Positions 22,231-33,350 of a stretch of DNA of 64,000 bases are shown one piece after another. A model generated the notes under the pieces. That model saw only the letters and a program-made list of their open reading frames with translations, was not told the DNA's origin and did not search any database. A program made the position numbers and the translations under genes. This DNA comes from Notolepis coatsorum (Eukaryota; Chordata; Actinopteri; Aulopiformes; Paralepididae), in contig OZ020585.1 in the NCBI GenBank assembly GCA_963971535.1, positions 27,016,836-27,080,835 of the forward strand, given 5' to 3'. Each line of letters begins with the position of its first letter. Position 1 is the stretch's first letter.

Positions 22231-22834
22231 TGTAACTGAGGGGTACAATTCCCTGACTGTACTGATAAGTATGGTATCATTAAACCACTACCGCTTTATG
22301 TACTTTAACTACTGGCCATACAGTACACGATATCTAAATATGATGAACACTTTCCCACAATGAAATCGGGTCCACACAAAGGTAATAATCAAATATTTAA
22401 TATATAGCAAAAGGTACATATAATAGTTACTATTACATTTATGATTTGAATGCACTTGTAAGGCAAATGAGTACTCGTAGGCAAATCAACACTGAATGTC
22501 CAATCTCTGGTTACGCAGGAAGCAAGTAGACAACCTGGCGCTTAGGGAATTAGATCTATGGTACTCTTTTTTTTTTGTATTTTATTTTTTTATTCTTTTT
22601 TAAAACAAACATATAAACAAACATGACAACACACGATAAGATATACAAGCATTAATTGTCAGGGCACATCCAATGAGATCACATTTTGGTTAGTTGTTTT
22701 ATATAAGATATACCCATAATACCTGTTATCTAAAAAAAAACCCTACATACATATGCTCAGCTCGAAACCCCCCCTCCCGGACCCCACCTTGAGAAGTACC
22801 TCCACTATCCCTCGCACCTAACCAGACACTACCA

Positions 22835-25800
22835 TTATAAGCTAGCTTTTATTCTCTCCACCACTTCTAACCACATTGACATTTTGGATTCATTGAGACC
22901 CAGAATTCTTGCTGTAGATATTTCATGGTAAATTACATCGAGATATGTAAGAAACCAAACTTTACGGCACATTTTTTCCGGTTGAAACCAGCGTGATGCG
23001 ATCAGCTTTTTGGCTACTGTGATACCCGATAAAACCAATCTCTTTAGCTGTGGATTCACTGCAAACTCAAAAACATCATTCAACAGCAATACCGAGGGGT
23101 GTACAGGTATATTCCAAGATACGAGTTTTGATATTTGTTGGGTCACATCTTTCCAGAATGCCTTAACTGGTGAGCAGTCCCAATACATGTGCATAAATGT
23201 CCCTTCGTCCCCATTTGTACATTGGGTGCATTTGGAATCTTGTTTGAGCCCCATTCGGCACAGTCTTATAGGAGTCAAGTATGTCCTGTGAATATAGTTA
23301 AGATTGATTTGTTGATGATCCGGGTTCCTTGATGTAAGTCGGACATTTGCCCAGGCTCCTTGCCAATCAAAGTCATTTTCCAGGTCTGGTATATCCCTCC
23401 TCCAGACAGAGTCAAGTTGGAGGGTTTCATACGAGGACGTTAGTAATTGATGATAAAATTCTGAAACAAAACCTCTCGATGTCTCTCTTGAGTAGAAGAA
23501 TTTGTGGTATCTGTGGTGTTCAATTGGTCTGTCTAATGGAACACCGTGAGACTTCAAACATAGCTCTAACTGTTTGTGAAAAAGCCATGTGGACTTGGTG
23601 AGATTAAATTTTTTGCGTATTTCTTTATCACTACAAAAACCCTGTTTGTTAAAAATATCCCCTAATGAGTGTATGCCTTGCTTTTCCCATATAGGGAATC
23701 TTATAGGTCGTTTTCCAATTAAGAGAGCATTGTTATTGAATAAGGGAGTATGGTTGTGCCATTCTTGTGGGTTAGGATTTTTTTTTTGTGATTCACGCCA
23801 TATCCGGATCGCATGAGTAATTATGGGGCCAAATTTTCGTTCACAGTGCTTGATTGGTAGTTTAGTGTGTGCTATGTCCTTCAGTCTATGTGGGGCTACT
23901 ATGTTTTCTTCTATTTTCCTCCAAGATGCTAATGCTTGGGAGTCAAACCATGTTGTCAATGGACTTAATGAGTACGCCTTAAAATATAGGAAAAAATCTG
24001 GAAATGCCATGCCACCATCTGCTTTATTTCTCTGTGCGGTGGATCTTTTTATACGTGGTGGTTTGTTATTCCAAATAAATTTGTATGTGGAGGAGTGTAA
24101 TCTTTTCCAGTAACCCTCTGGAGGGGGTAACGGTAGCATTGAACAGAAGAAGTTGATTTTAGGTAGTACATCCATCTTAACTATTGATATCCGTGCTTGT
24201 ACTGTGTTCTTAAGTTTTGCCCATCTATCAAGGTCGTCTTTGATTTTGTTTTGGATTTTTGTGTAGTTGTGCTTCACCGTTTGTCTTATGGTAGGGAATA
24301 TTTCCACTCCCAAGCATCTGAAATGTTTTACCATCGGTATCTGTCCTGGGAGGGTTGTATCTTTTTTTGCAGGGGTGTTAAGTGGAAGGAAAGCCGACTT
24401 CGGCCAATTTATCTTAAATCCCGATAAATCACCAAAGTCCTCAATCAACTTGAGCAGATGAGGCAATGTGGTGTTGGGGTTTTTCATGAACAATATTACA
24501 TCGTCCGCATATAAACAAATTTTTTGTTGTGTGCCCTTGATTACGATAGGTTCTATGGATTGGGATTGTCTTATATATTGTGCTAACGGCTCTAATGATA
24601 GATTGAACAGACCGGGACTAAGAGGGCAACCTTGTCTGGCTGAGCGCGATACCGGAAAGATATCGGAGATGATTGTGCCTGTTATAATCATGGCCGATGG
24701 GTCTTTGTATAATACTTTAATCATATCGATGAATCCTTTTCCTAACCCCATCCTTTCTAGCACTGCCCACAGATACGACCATTCCAGCCTGTCAAAGGCC
24801 TTCATAGCATCCAGGGACAGTATCGCCTTAGGTATGGTATCCTCTTTGTCGGCATCAAGTACGTGCAGTATACGTCTTATGTTCTCAGTGATCAGGCGGC
24901 CTCCTATGAAGCCAGTTTGGTCCGGGTGAACTAAAGACGTCATATGCTTTTGTAATCTGATGGCTAATACCTTAGAGTACAGTTTGATATCTGTTCCGAG
25001 GAGGCTTACAGGTCTATAACTACCGCACTCGTTGGGGTCTTTGTCTTTTTTAAGGAGGACTGTTATGAGTGCAATATTGTCGGTTTTATGGAAGTTCCCC
25101 TCTTTGACTGAGTATAAGATCATATTTAGTAATAAGGGGCCAATTATGTCCCAACAAGAAAGGTACATTTCTGATGGGAAACCGTCTCTTCCTGGAGCCT
25201 TACCACTTTTCATTGCGGTTATGGCCATCTTGAGTTCCTCTAGTGTGATCGGTATTTCTAACTGTTTAGCGTCATCCTCTGAAAGTTTAGGGAGAATAAT
25301 TTGATTAAGAAATGTGTCCATTTTGTTTTGATCGAAGGTCATTTCTGATTTATATAAATCGGAGTAGAATACTTTGAATGTATCGTTTATTTTTACCGGA
25401 TCTGTTACAAGTACTTGTTGTGCTCTAATGGTAGTTATATCTGCAAATGTTGCATTAATTCTTAATCGCATGGCTAATAGGTGGCTGGGTTTGGAACCAT
25501 GAGAGTACTGCTGTTGTCTTGTGCTGCGTATTTGTATTTCCGATTGTTGTCTGTATATGTCATTGATCTCTATTTTTAGTACGTTAACTTGATTTTCTAG
25601 TCGAGTTGAGTTGTTGTATTTCAGAGAATTAAATAACGTTGAGTAAAGCGTTTCCAGCTCATCCAGTTTTGTGTTTTGATTCTTGCGCATTTTGGAGGAA
25701 AAGCTATCCGTGAAGTCTTTGATCATTCCCTTTACCGACATCCATATTATTCTGGGGTCTTGCACCGAGTTTACATTCTCCCGTTGGAATACTATAAGAG

Positions 25801-26601
25801 CTTCTTTGAGTTGTGTAATGAATTCCTTGTTGTTAAGCAGCAACGAGTTAAATCGCCATCTTGGGGCTCGGGAGGATAGTATACCAAATGTACCTTTAAG
25901 GAGTAAATAACAGTGATCTGATAGTGCGTTGGGTATCATTTCCACTTCATAATTATCAAATAGTTTCTGTGATGCAAAGACATAATCTATTCTGGATAGT
26001 GTCTTATGTCTCGCAGATCGACAAGAGTACTTTCGGGTCGTGGGGTTAAGTAACCGCCATAAGTCCTTTACACCTGTAATCTTTGACCAATCCTTTAATG
26101 CCTTCGATGAATTCTTTTGTTCGCTGGAAAAGGCGAGGTAAGATTTGTCTATCCTTGGGTTCCAGATGGCATTAAAATCCGCTCCTATTATAAATGAGTA
26201 ATCGGGAATGTCTAACATTGCATTGGTTAGTGTAGTGAAGAAATCTTCTTCGTACAAATTTGGGGGGCGTATACCGCTATCAACGCTATTTTCCTGTTCT
26301 TATGTTCAATCTTAGCTATAGTTATCCGACCTTCTACATCAGACCATACTCCCTTTAGTACAATATTCAACTTACGTTTAACGACTATTGCTACACCCCG
26401 AGTTCTCGTACCAATAGAGGAGTGACTGATATTATGGTATATGTTGTCCGCTAATTTACCTATGTCTTTCCCTAGAATGTGTGTTTCGCTTAGCAGAGCA
26501 ATGTCCACATGTTCTTTTTTCATCAGTGTGAGCACGCTTTTGCGTTTAAGTTGGTTATTTATTCCCCCGGTGTTCCATATCATTATATTCAAACTAGCCA
26601 T
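22835..26601 (-). pseudogene. L1 ORF2: endonuclease, reverse transcriptase, C-terminal Cys domain; one frameshift
   Basis: The first frame (26601-26227) starts MASLNIMIWNTGGINNQ and carries LLSETHILG, with the catalytic Glu of an APE-type endonuclease. A change of frame follows at a homopolymer of six G on the plus strand (26262-26267). The second frame (26257-22835, 1140 codons) resumes with IIGADFNAIW and NALSDHCYLL, the Asp-Asn and Ser-Asp-His endonuclease motifs. The RT blocks are DQTGFIGGRLITENIRR, SLDAMKAFDRLEW, ARQGCPLSPGLFNLSLEPLA and CLYADDVILF. The C-terminal Cys motif is CTQCTNGDEGTFMHMYWDC. The protein nicks target DNA and primes reverse transcription there. A 1-bp indel is the only break, either a true mutation or an assembly error. 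Confidence 0.95.
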
Positions 26602-27676
26602 AGTCTATACATGTTGCATTGTAATTTTTGGTAATGCTTCTAGAGTGCGAGGCAATACTAGATATACATCCCACTAGTGAGGTCCCGTTGAGAGCCGAGC
26701 TTAAAAACATACATATATACAAATAAAAATCCCCTACCCTTCCCTCCCACCGAGAGTCGTACAGGATTGTGTTCCATGAACACAACCTTTGCGTATGACT
26801 CTCTCCCTTGCACCACCGGATATCCCAGAATGATCCAATTATCCTTAACATTCCTATGTATACCATAGGATCTAACACTCTAAATTCTACCATAAGTAGA
26901 ATGTCGACTGTGGCTTGGCCACTTACCCGTAAAAAATAAATAAATAAAAATTTAAATGAGATAAACTAAAAATAAAGACCAAAAATAAGCTTCAATTGTC
27001 ATGCCTTAATCACTTACATTTTATATGAACTTGTAATTTATAGTAATTTATAGTAACCCATGAATAATATGAAGGTATTGAACTGAAGAGAGAGCCTCAA
27101 TAAATCAGAGAGAGCGGATGAAAAAGAAAGAAAAAAAAAACAAGTAAAAGGAAGAGAACATTAACTTAGATCTTAAAAGAGCATTGCTATGCTTAAACAT
27201 CTAAAGTATTAATTGGAGAAGTAGTGAAATTATTTCCCATTAATAAAAAAACAATTTTTAAATACGTATATGCAGCATTTCCCCCGACCGGGGTGGGCGA
27301 TGATCGTTGTGTAGAGTGATCTTTCAGCCGGCCGGCTATGATGGCTCTGTGGTTTGCCTCTAGATAGCTGTTGATTATTCCCCCGAGGGGCTTCTGGTAG
27401 AATGAATGACCACGTATTGCTGATATTCCAGAATGTTCCATATATCAAAGAATGCTTCGATGTTCTAGATTATTCCAATATGTCATTTTTACATTGTCTG
27501 AATGTTCCAGTATGTTCTGGAGTGTTCCAATCTTAAATCCAATATGTCCGCAATAATATACACGTCGGGGAAAGTATTCAAAAACTCTGAGCACGTAGGT
27601 CTCTCTGTCCCAAATCCTTGATTATTAAAGGTTGTACTATATGGTGACCTTGCATAACTGAGATTTAAAAGGCCAT
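26602..27676 (-). other. Inter-ORF spacer of the L1, no gene seen
   Basis: About 1.07 kb between the ORF1 stop and the ORF2 start. It is AT-rich, with an A-rich tract at about 26930-26960 and 27118-27145 (plus strand) and a repeated GAATGTTCCA-type motif at 27425-27530. No frame longer than about 100 codons shows a domain. It may hold an internal promoter or be an inserted relic. Confidence 0.5.
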
Positions 27677-28717
27677 TTATACATTAATCTGCTCCTGTTC
27701 AGACAGGAATTTGGCTGCCTCTTCAGGCGATTTGAGGAGAAATTTTGCTCCTTGTTTGTCGACGGCGCGAAGTATTGCAGGGTATATTAGTAGGGGTCTG
27801 TATTTCCCCAGGTATAGTTGAGACATCACCGTCTTGAACTTGGCACGCAGTTCCACTACCTCACGACAATGATCTTCAAAGCAGTGTATTGGTACCTCCA
27901 TGTGTTTCAGATTGCCTTTCATCCTGCGAATTCCACGCATAATCATTTCTTTTATTCTGACTTGGCGCAGTACAACTAATATCACTCTGGGCTTAGCGTT
28001 GCTGTCACTGGAGCGGGGTCCCAATCTGAAGCTCTCATCCACCTCCGGTATTTTAGGAAGGATTCCTGTTCCCAAGATTTTCTGTAATTCTGTGGCAAAC
28101 TCTTCAGGGTTTTCACATCTCACTGATTCGTCCAGACCGACAATGCGAATATTCAGCCTGCGTTTTTGATATTCCATCTCGAATATTTTGGCTTTCTGTT
28201 CTTTATTGATTCGCGTGAGCTCCTCCGTTATTTCGCTGAGCTCCGTCTTGATTTCATTGTAGTTCCCCTTCATCTCGGCAGTTAGGTTAACTGTGTTAGC
28301 CTCTACTTCCTTGTAGATGTGAGTGAATTTGATTTCGTGGGCTTCCACTACTTTCTCCAGAGCCTCGGTGCGTTTATTCTGTGCTTCGGCGTCCGCTCTC
28401 AGCGCATCGATTTTGCCTTCAATAGATTCTTTAATAGCATCTACTTTTTGAGTTATTATCTTCTGTGATTCTGTGATCATTTCCTCCATTCCCTCCATTC
28501 TCTTCTCCATTGTCTTCCCCATTTCTTCCATTTTCCGGATGATATGTTCGGTGTCTGCGGAGGTCTTTGATGGGGTTGAACTTGAAGCGGCCTCTGTCGA
28601 GTCAATACTTTCTGCTGCCCGCTGTACGTATCCTGGGTCACGTATCGGGATCTCTTCGACTAGTTTTTGGTCTTTCCCTAGGTTTTTCCTTGATGGCATC
28701 TCGATTCTTTTGGTCAA
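27677..28717 (-). CDS. L1 ORF1 protein, RNA-binding chaperone
   Basis: 346 codons, intact. The N-terminus is basic (MTKRIEMPSRKNLGKDQK). Residues about 50-190 are heptad-rich and Glu/Lys-rich (KMEEMGKTMEKRMEGMEEMI...), a likely trimeric coiled coil. Residues about 190-290 form an RRM-like domain beginning RRLNIRIVGLDESV and including RVILVVLRQVRIKEMIM. The C-terminal domain follows, with SQLYLGKYRPLLIYP near residue 305. In this family the protein trimerises on element RNA, forms the ribonucleoprotein and acts as a nucleic-acid chaperone. The start ATG at 28717 is about 150 bp from the element's 5' end. No CCHC knuckle is seen. Confidence 0.9.
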   Translation of the reverse strand: MTKRIEMPSRKNLGKDQKLVEEIPIRDPGYVQRAAESIDSTEAASSSTPSKTSADTEHIIRKMEEMGKTMEKRMEGMEEMITESQKIITQKVDAIKESIEGKIDALRADAEAQNKRTEALEKVVEAHEIKFTHIYKEVEANTVNLTAEMKGNYNEIKTELSEITEELTRINKEQKAKIFEMEYQKRRLNIRIVGLDESVRCENPEEFATELQKILGTGILPKIPEVDESFRLGPRSSDSNAKPRVILVVLRQVRIKEMIMRGIRRMKGNLKHMEVPIHCFEDHCREVVELRAKFKTVMSQLYLGKYRPLLIYPAILRAVDKQGAKFLLKSPEEAAKFLSEQEQINV

Positions 28718-29949
28718 TATAGTTAGTTGATAGTCTCAGTTGATATATGCGTCAAGTTTTAAACGCATTAATGGTATATAATTATGATTTTAAAACGAAA
28801 AAAAAAATAACGGGTGAGCAGCTGTGTCACATGCGACCTACTCCATTCCACAGCTAAACCGGAAGTCTATGGTACTCTTAATGATATAGCAGGATATTCT
28901 GGAAGGGGTCCTCCCGGTTGTAGGCCGGTAGGGGGGGTAGGAGAGCCGTCGGTAGTAGACCGTCTGGTCAACGATATCTAGGGAGACTTCAAGTACAGAA
29001 GACAGTGCAGTAGACTCTTGATCTGCAGATGAATACACCTTGGTTCTCTTGTAGGCTGTAGCTCCACAGTGAAGAAGAAGCTAGGCGACCTCAGTCTCTG
29101 AGCGCCGACTCAACTTGACTCCTCTCGGGGGTAAATCCAACACTCACAGGCGTCGGCGATTATCCGCTCCATAAATCACAGTACCAAAGCAAATATATTC
29201 CAGCCGCATAGGGCTCAGCAGTCGTCGGGTAGGTAATCCAGTGTACATGTCCCTCGGTCCTCGTCTAGATCTCCTCGGAAGAAAGCGCCATGTGTGGTCG
29301 GCCCCAGCCTGGATAAGACTCTAGATAACACGAGGAAGCGTTGGAGATGCTGGTCACTTTAGAACTCTAACCGCACGATGCACCATACACGATAGACTAT
29401 TATTACTTAATAGAAATACGTCGCACTCGACGGTACAGTGCCAAACTCTGACAATTCAGTTATTAATTCGCACGAGGTCTCGATGCTATTCTAAGGCCAA
29501 ACAGGCCATACTACACCGCACGCGGTATCGTGGGTGAGGCTTCACGTTCTGTTACTTAGTTGGGTAGAAGGGTAAAGGACTAAGGGTCTTCTACATTTAC
29601 TTGCGCCATATTTATATGCACGGTGAACAAATAGTGCCACTCTCCTTTCGGTAGCCGTATTCCTGCGCGGAGCCGGGGCTAGTAAGGACATGTCTCGTCG
29701 GTACCTTTGAACTTGACGCCAGAGGCTGGTCCCCTGGCGCCTGGTCCTTTTGTCCAATAAGAGAATGAACTATTATGGGCTATAGTAGGCTAAAGGGATA
29801 TTCCGTGTATATGTACAAGGAATATACAAGGGATATCAAACGATATACAAATACTATTCAATATATATCAATAAATAAATATATATATTCGGTTTAATCT
29901 GATCCTTCGTAACAGTAGTAGTATAGATATAGTAGCATAGTTGATATAA

Positions 29950-30147
29950 ATGGTAAATGGCTGCATTTATATAGCGCTTTTATCCAAAGTGCATTACAAT
30001 TTGTTCCTCACATTTTACCCATTCACTCACACATTCACTTTCTTGCTCAAGGACACTTTGACACCCTGCCCGGGAGGAGCGGGAATCAAACCGGGAACCT
30101 CCGGATTACCAGACGACTGCTTTACCTCCCGAGCCACTGTTGCCCCG
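29950..30147 (-). mobile_element. tRNA-headed SINE, same family as 5633
   Basis: On the minus strand, GGGGCAACAGTGGCTCGGGA and GTTCCCGGTTTGATTCCC give the A- and B-box regions, and the tail ends in the TTTGGATAAAAGCGC and ATATAAATGCAGCC blocks. It lies inside the TAGTAG minisatellite. Confidence 0.8.
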
Positions 30148-30149
30148 TA

Positions 30150-30735
30150 GTAGATAGTAGTATAGATAAACAGTAGTAGGATAGTAGATACTAGTATAGA
30201 CAGTAGCCTAGTACATAGTAGTATAGATATAGTAGCATTGTACATAGTAGTAGTATAGACATAGTAGCTAGTAGTATAGATATAGTAGATAGTAGTATAG
30301 ACATAGTAGCATAGTAGATAGTATAGATATTAGGTATAGTAACATAGTAGTATAGACATAGTAGCATAATACATAGTAGATAGTAGTATAGCCATAGTAG
30401 CATAGTAGATAGTATAGATATTATGTATAGTAACATAGTAGTATAGACATAGTAGCATAATACATAGTAGATAGTAGTATAGCCATAGTAGCATAGTAGA
30501 TAGTATAGATATTAGGTATAGTAACATAGTAGTATAGACATAGTACTGTAGCATAATACATAGTAGATAGTAGTATAGCCATAGTAGATAGATATAGTAA
30601 CATAGTAGATAGTAGTATAGACATAGTAGCATAATAGTAGATAGGAGTATAGACATAGTAGATAGTATAGATATAGTAACATAGTAGATAGTAGTATAGA
30701 CATAGTAGCATAATATACAGTAGATAGTAGTATAG
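30150..30735. repeat. TAGTATAGACATAG minisatellite, main array
   Basis: Dozens of diverged units combine TAGTAGTATAGACATAG, TAGCATAGTAGATAG and TATAGATATTAGGTATAG. A higher-order unit of about 120 bp (ATAATACATAGTAGATAGTA, then GCCATAGTAGCATAGTAGAT, then ATTAGGTATAGTAACATAG) is repeated about three times between 30310 and 30560. The long Tyr/Leu-rich minus-strand frames are by-products of the repeat. Confidence 0.85.
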
Positions 30736-30737
30736 AC

Positions 30738-31090
30738 CTACATTTACATTTTGCATTTTCTCATTTAGCTGACGCTTTTATCCAAAGCGACTTACAAGTT
30801 CTGTACGACACGATCAGGAAGGGCACAACTCTATCAGCTGAGTAACAATGTTCATCAAAGTGTTGAGTGCTACAGTGTAGGTTAGTTTATTAGGACAAGT
30901 GCACGACAGTAAGGTTAGTTAGGGTTAGATTATTAATTATTATTATTATTTTTAGATAATGGTTGAAGAAGTGCGTCTTTAGTCGACGGCGAAAGATTGG
31001 ACGGGTTTTGGCTGTCCTAACTGGGGTGGGCAGTTCATTCCACCATTGTGGGGCAAGGAATGAGAAAAGGTGGCTTCCCCTTGAGGGGTC
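30738..31090 (-). mobile_element. LINE 3' fragment of the 5965 family
   Basis: The terminus (GCTGACGCTTTTATCCAAAG then CGACTTACAAG on the plus strand) is at 30768-30800. Inward, the coding-tail homologue of 7467-7650 follows (GTCTTTAGTCGACGGCGAAA, CATTCCACCATTGTGG), truncated near 31090. Confidence 0.65.
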
Positions 31091-31092
31091 AT

Positions 31093-31335
31093 CCCTATGT
31101 TCCCCGGGTCCTATGTTCCCCGGGTCCCATGTTCCCTGATTGATTGATTGATTGATTGAACATTTTATAAATTTTTATTATTTTATTCATTATTAATGTC
31201 CGCCTTGTTTCGAACTGGTTAAGCTTAGGCCCTCTTTCGAAGTTGGTTAAGGTTAGAGTTTGGAATCAGGGTGGGTGGTCTGACTATCTATCGCTACCGG
31301 GGAACATAGGACTCGGGAACATAGACATGCTCCCC
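31093..31335. mobile_element. Fold-back element with GGGGAACAT repeats
   Basis: ATGTTCCCCGGGTCC is present twice at 31097-31135 and is opposed by GGGGAACATAGGACTC with GGGAACATAG at about 31300-31325. The interior holds (ATTG)n at 31137-31160 and a TTTCGAACTGGTTAAGCTTA/TTTCGAAGTTGGTTAAGGTT duplication. Consistent with a small inverted-repeat MITE; target duplication not confirmed. Confidence 0.5.
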
Positions 31336-31754
31336 TCCTTGATGACCCTCCCGGAGCTGTGGTCAGTGTTGCGTTGCTGATATCAAAGCTGGTTGCACGC
31401 TGTTTTAATGACGCCACATGCACGTGCGCTCCCGCGCATGCGTGCGCTCCCGCGCATGCGCATACATGTTCCCTCGCATAAGCACAGACTAAAGACAGTG
31501 CCTAATTGCCTCTACGAATGGAATGTAACACATTTCATTCACAAGTTTTGTGTGAATGTATCTGAGAATGTATTTGAACACACCTGACGACTGGCGCTAT
31601 TGTTATGCAAAGTAGCGAGTTGGTGCATCAGTCGAGTGCAGCGCATTCCTGTGTGCACGCGCGTGCACATCCGTGCATGTGCATGCGCATGCTTCTGCTC
31701 ACAGAGCCGGTTGCGCGCCATGCAACCCCGTCCCATGAGCAACGCACCTCTGGC

Positions 31755-31985
31755 TGTGGTAAATAGTAGTATAGACATAGTAGATAGTAGACATAGTAGA
31801 TAGTAGTATAGATATAGTAGCACAGTACATAGCAGATAATAGTATAGATATAGTAGCATACCAGATAATAGTATAGATATAGTAGCATACTAGATAATAG
31901 TATAGATATAGTAGCATAGTATATAGTAGCATAGTATATAGTAGATAATAGATATAGTAGCATAGTATATAGTAGATGTAGTAAT
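31755..31985. repeat. TAGTATAGATATAG minisatellite, separate block
   Basis: The same unit family as 30150-30735, about 230 bp, dominated by ATAGTATAGATATAGTAGCA. It is separated from the main array by about 650 bp of different sequence, so it belongs to another LINE 3' relic. A small further piece lies at 56343-56420. Confidence 0.75.
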
Positions 31986-32305
31986 GTAGTGATTACTGGA
32001 GCTGTCATCGGCTGGCGCTCATTGTTTAATCACCTTTTATTTTCACTGATCCTGATCTGATCAATCAATGAACATTAACAGCTCTCTCTCCCGATGCTAA
32101 AAACCTGCGCTTCTCCATTAAGCAGGAGTTACAGCCTGACATTATGGACACATTTATCTGAGAAGCTAGTAGTTAGTTACTGTATGTAGTGCTGTCGGCC
32201 TCCCATTTACTGTGAGAGGAACTGCTCCTATTTGTCTTTTGACGGCATCGCTTTGCAGCCTCTTGGCTCTCTCTTCATGGCTTCAGGAGAGACTAAATGG
32301 GAAAT

Positions 32306-32575
32306 AGTAAATGGCTGCATTTATATAGCGCTTTTTATCCAAAGCGCTTTACAATTTGTTCCTCACATTTTACCCATTCACTCACACATTCACACACCGA
32401 CGGCGGAGGCAACCATGCAAGGTGCCAACCTGTTCATCGGCATTAGGTTGGGGGTTAAGTGTCTTGCTCAAGGACACTTCCACACGCTGCCCGGGAGGAG
32501 CTGGAATAAATCAAACCGGGAACCTCTGGATTACCGGACGACTGCTCTACCTGCCTCCCGAGCTGCTGCCGCCCC
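32306..32575 (-). mobile_element. tRNA-headed SINE, same family as 5633
   Basis: The minus strand begins near 32575 with CGGCAGCAGCTCGGGAGGCA, has a B box in GGTTCCCGGTTTGATTTA, and passes through TTGCATGGTTGCCTCCGCCG to a tail with CTTTGGATAAAAAGCGC and TATATAAATGCAGCC at 32310-32340. Confidence 0.8.
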
Positions 32576-32699
32576 AGACTCATCAATGTTTAACTGGGCC
32601 CACACCACTGGAGGAAGACGCTGTCTAAACCTCGGAGACTTGTACTACCCCCCCCCCCCCCCCCCCCCCACTGGTAGCTGCATAGTGATGCTGTTGTTT

Positions 32700-33350
32700 T
32701 AAAGCAGCCCCGTTGCTCCAAGTAATCAAGTTAAATATCTTAAAAAGTCACCTGTTGACTGCGGCGGAAGCCAATTGCGAGTGCGGGACTTGAAAGCCTT
32801 CCCCACCTCAAAGCGACGGCAGCCTCTAATGGCAGGATCGGTCGTGGCACAGCGGCACGTCGGCTACATTCTCCCTCAAAGCTCGAGCCTGACAGGCCTT
32901 TAATTGGACCGCTCCGTTCCCCCGGCACCGTAAACTGTTACTAGCGCCGTTATTGCCGGGCTGTTGCGGCATAATTACCTCGCACGATATATGGTAATAA
33001 AACGAAGTAAGGCCACGTTAAGTCTTGAGGAATTCGGTGCATCTGTTTACAAATATAGGCAATTTCATGCCCCCCCCCCCCCCCACCCCCCTACCTGCAA
33101 CCTTGATATCCCAATCGGAGGACCTTATTGAATCGTTTGCTCCCGTAATCAAACACAGACGGAGCGCTCATGCATGTAAGTGAACGAGGAGCTTGAGACT
33201 GTGTTGCTCTTATAGTCGAGGCAGTGGTTTGTTTCCGTCTGAAGGTAATTACTAGAACCGTGTCCAATTACCTTTCCGTGTTGTTCACTGTTTACTGAAG
33301 TCAATGGCAGGGAGGAGGTTCAAAACAGTTATGAAAACGTGCATGCGGTG
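32700..33350. promoter_or_regulatory. Candidate conserved non-coding island
   Basis: Non-repetitive apart from a poly-C tract at about 33070, with no coding frame. It holds clustered CATAATTACC, GGTAATTACT, CAATTACC, CGTAATCAAAC and GTTTAC/GTAAAC (forkhead-like) motifs. The texture resembles developmental enhancers. Inference only. Confidence 0.35.

Larger units (their letters stand above)
22569..28865 (-). mobile_element. Near-intact L1-type LINE, 6.3 kb, 14-bp TSD
   Basis: TCTATGGTACTCTT flanks the element exactly (22555-22568 and 28866-28879). The 3' end is a poly-T tract on the plus strand (22567 onward), and a roughly 150-bp 5' UTR starts at 28865, so the copy appears full length. ORF1 (28717-27677) is intact; ORF2 (26601-22835) is interrupted once. 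The 26602-27676 spacer between ORFs is about 1.07 kb and contains no domain, unusually long for an L1. The minimal number of defects suggests the youngest LINE in the window. Confidence 0.95.
22231..29914. mobile_element. Second solo LTR of the 6185 family, split by an L1; TSD GTAGT
   Basis: It begins TGTAACTGAGGGGTACAATT and ends GATCCTTCGTAACA, like the copy at 6185-7427. GTAGT flanks both outer ends (22226-22230, 29915-29919). The left 324-338 bp lie at 22231-22568 and the rest at 28866-29914. The LTR landed in the TAGTAG minisatellite. Shared interior blocks such as GGCTATAGTAGGCTAAAGGG confirm the family. The CATATTTATATG promoter-like stretch recurs near 29607. Confidence 0.9.

Noticed and set aside
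23010-25910. Numerous plus-strand frames across the L1 ORF2
   Set aside because: Antisense shadows of the minus-strand reverse transcriptase gene.
30191-30756. Tyr/Leu-rich minus-strand frames resembling membrane proteins
   Set aside because: They follow the TAGTATAGACATAG minisatellite; overlapping frames give the same pattern.
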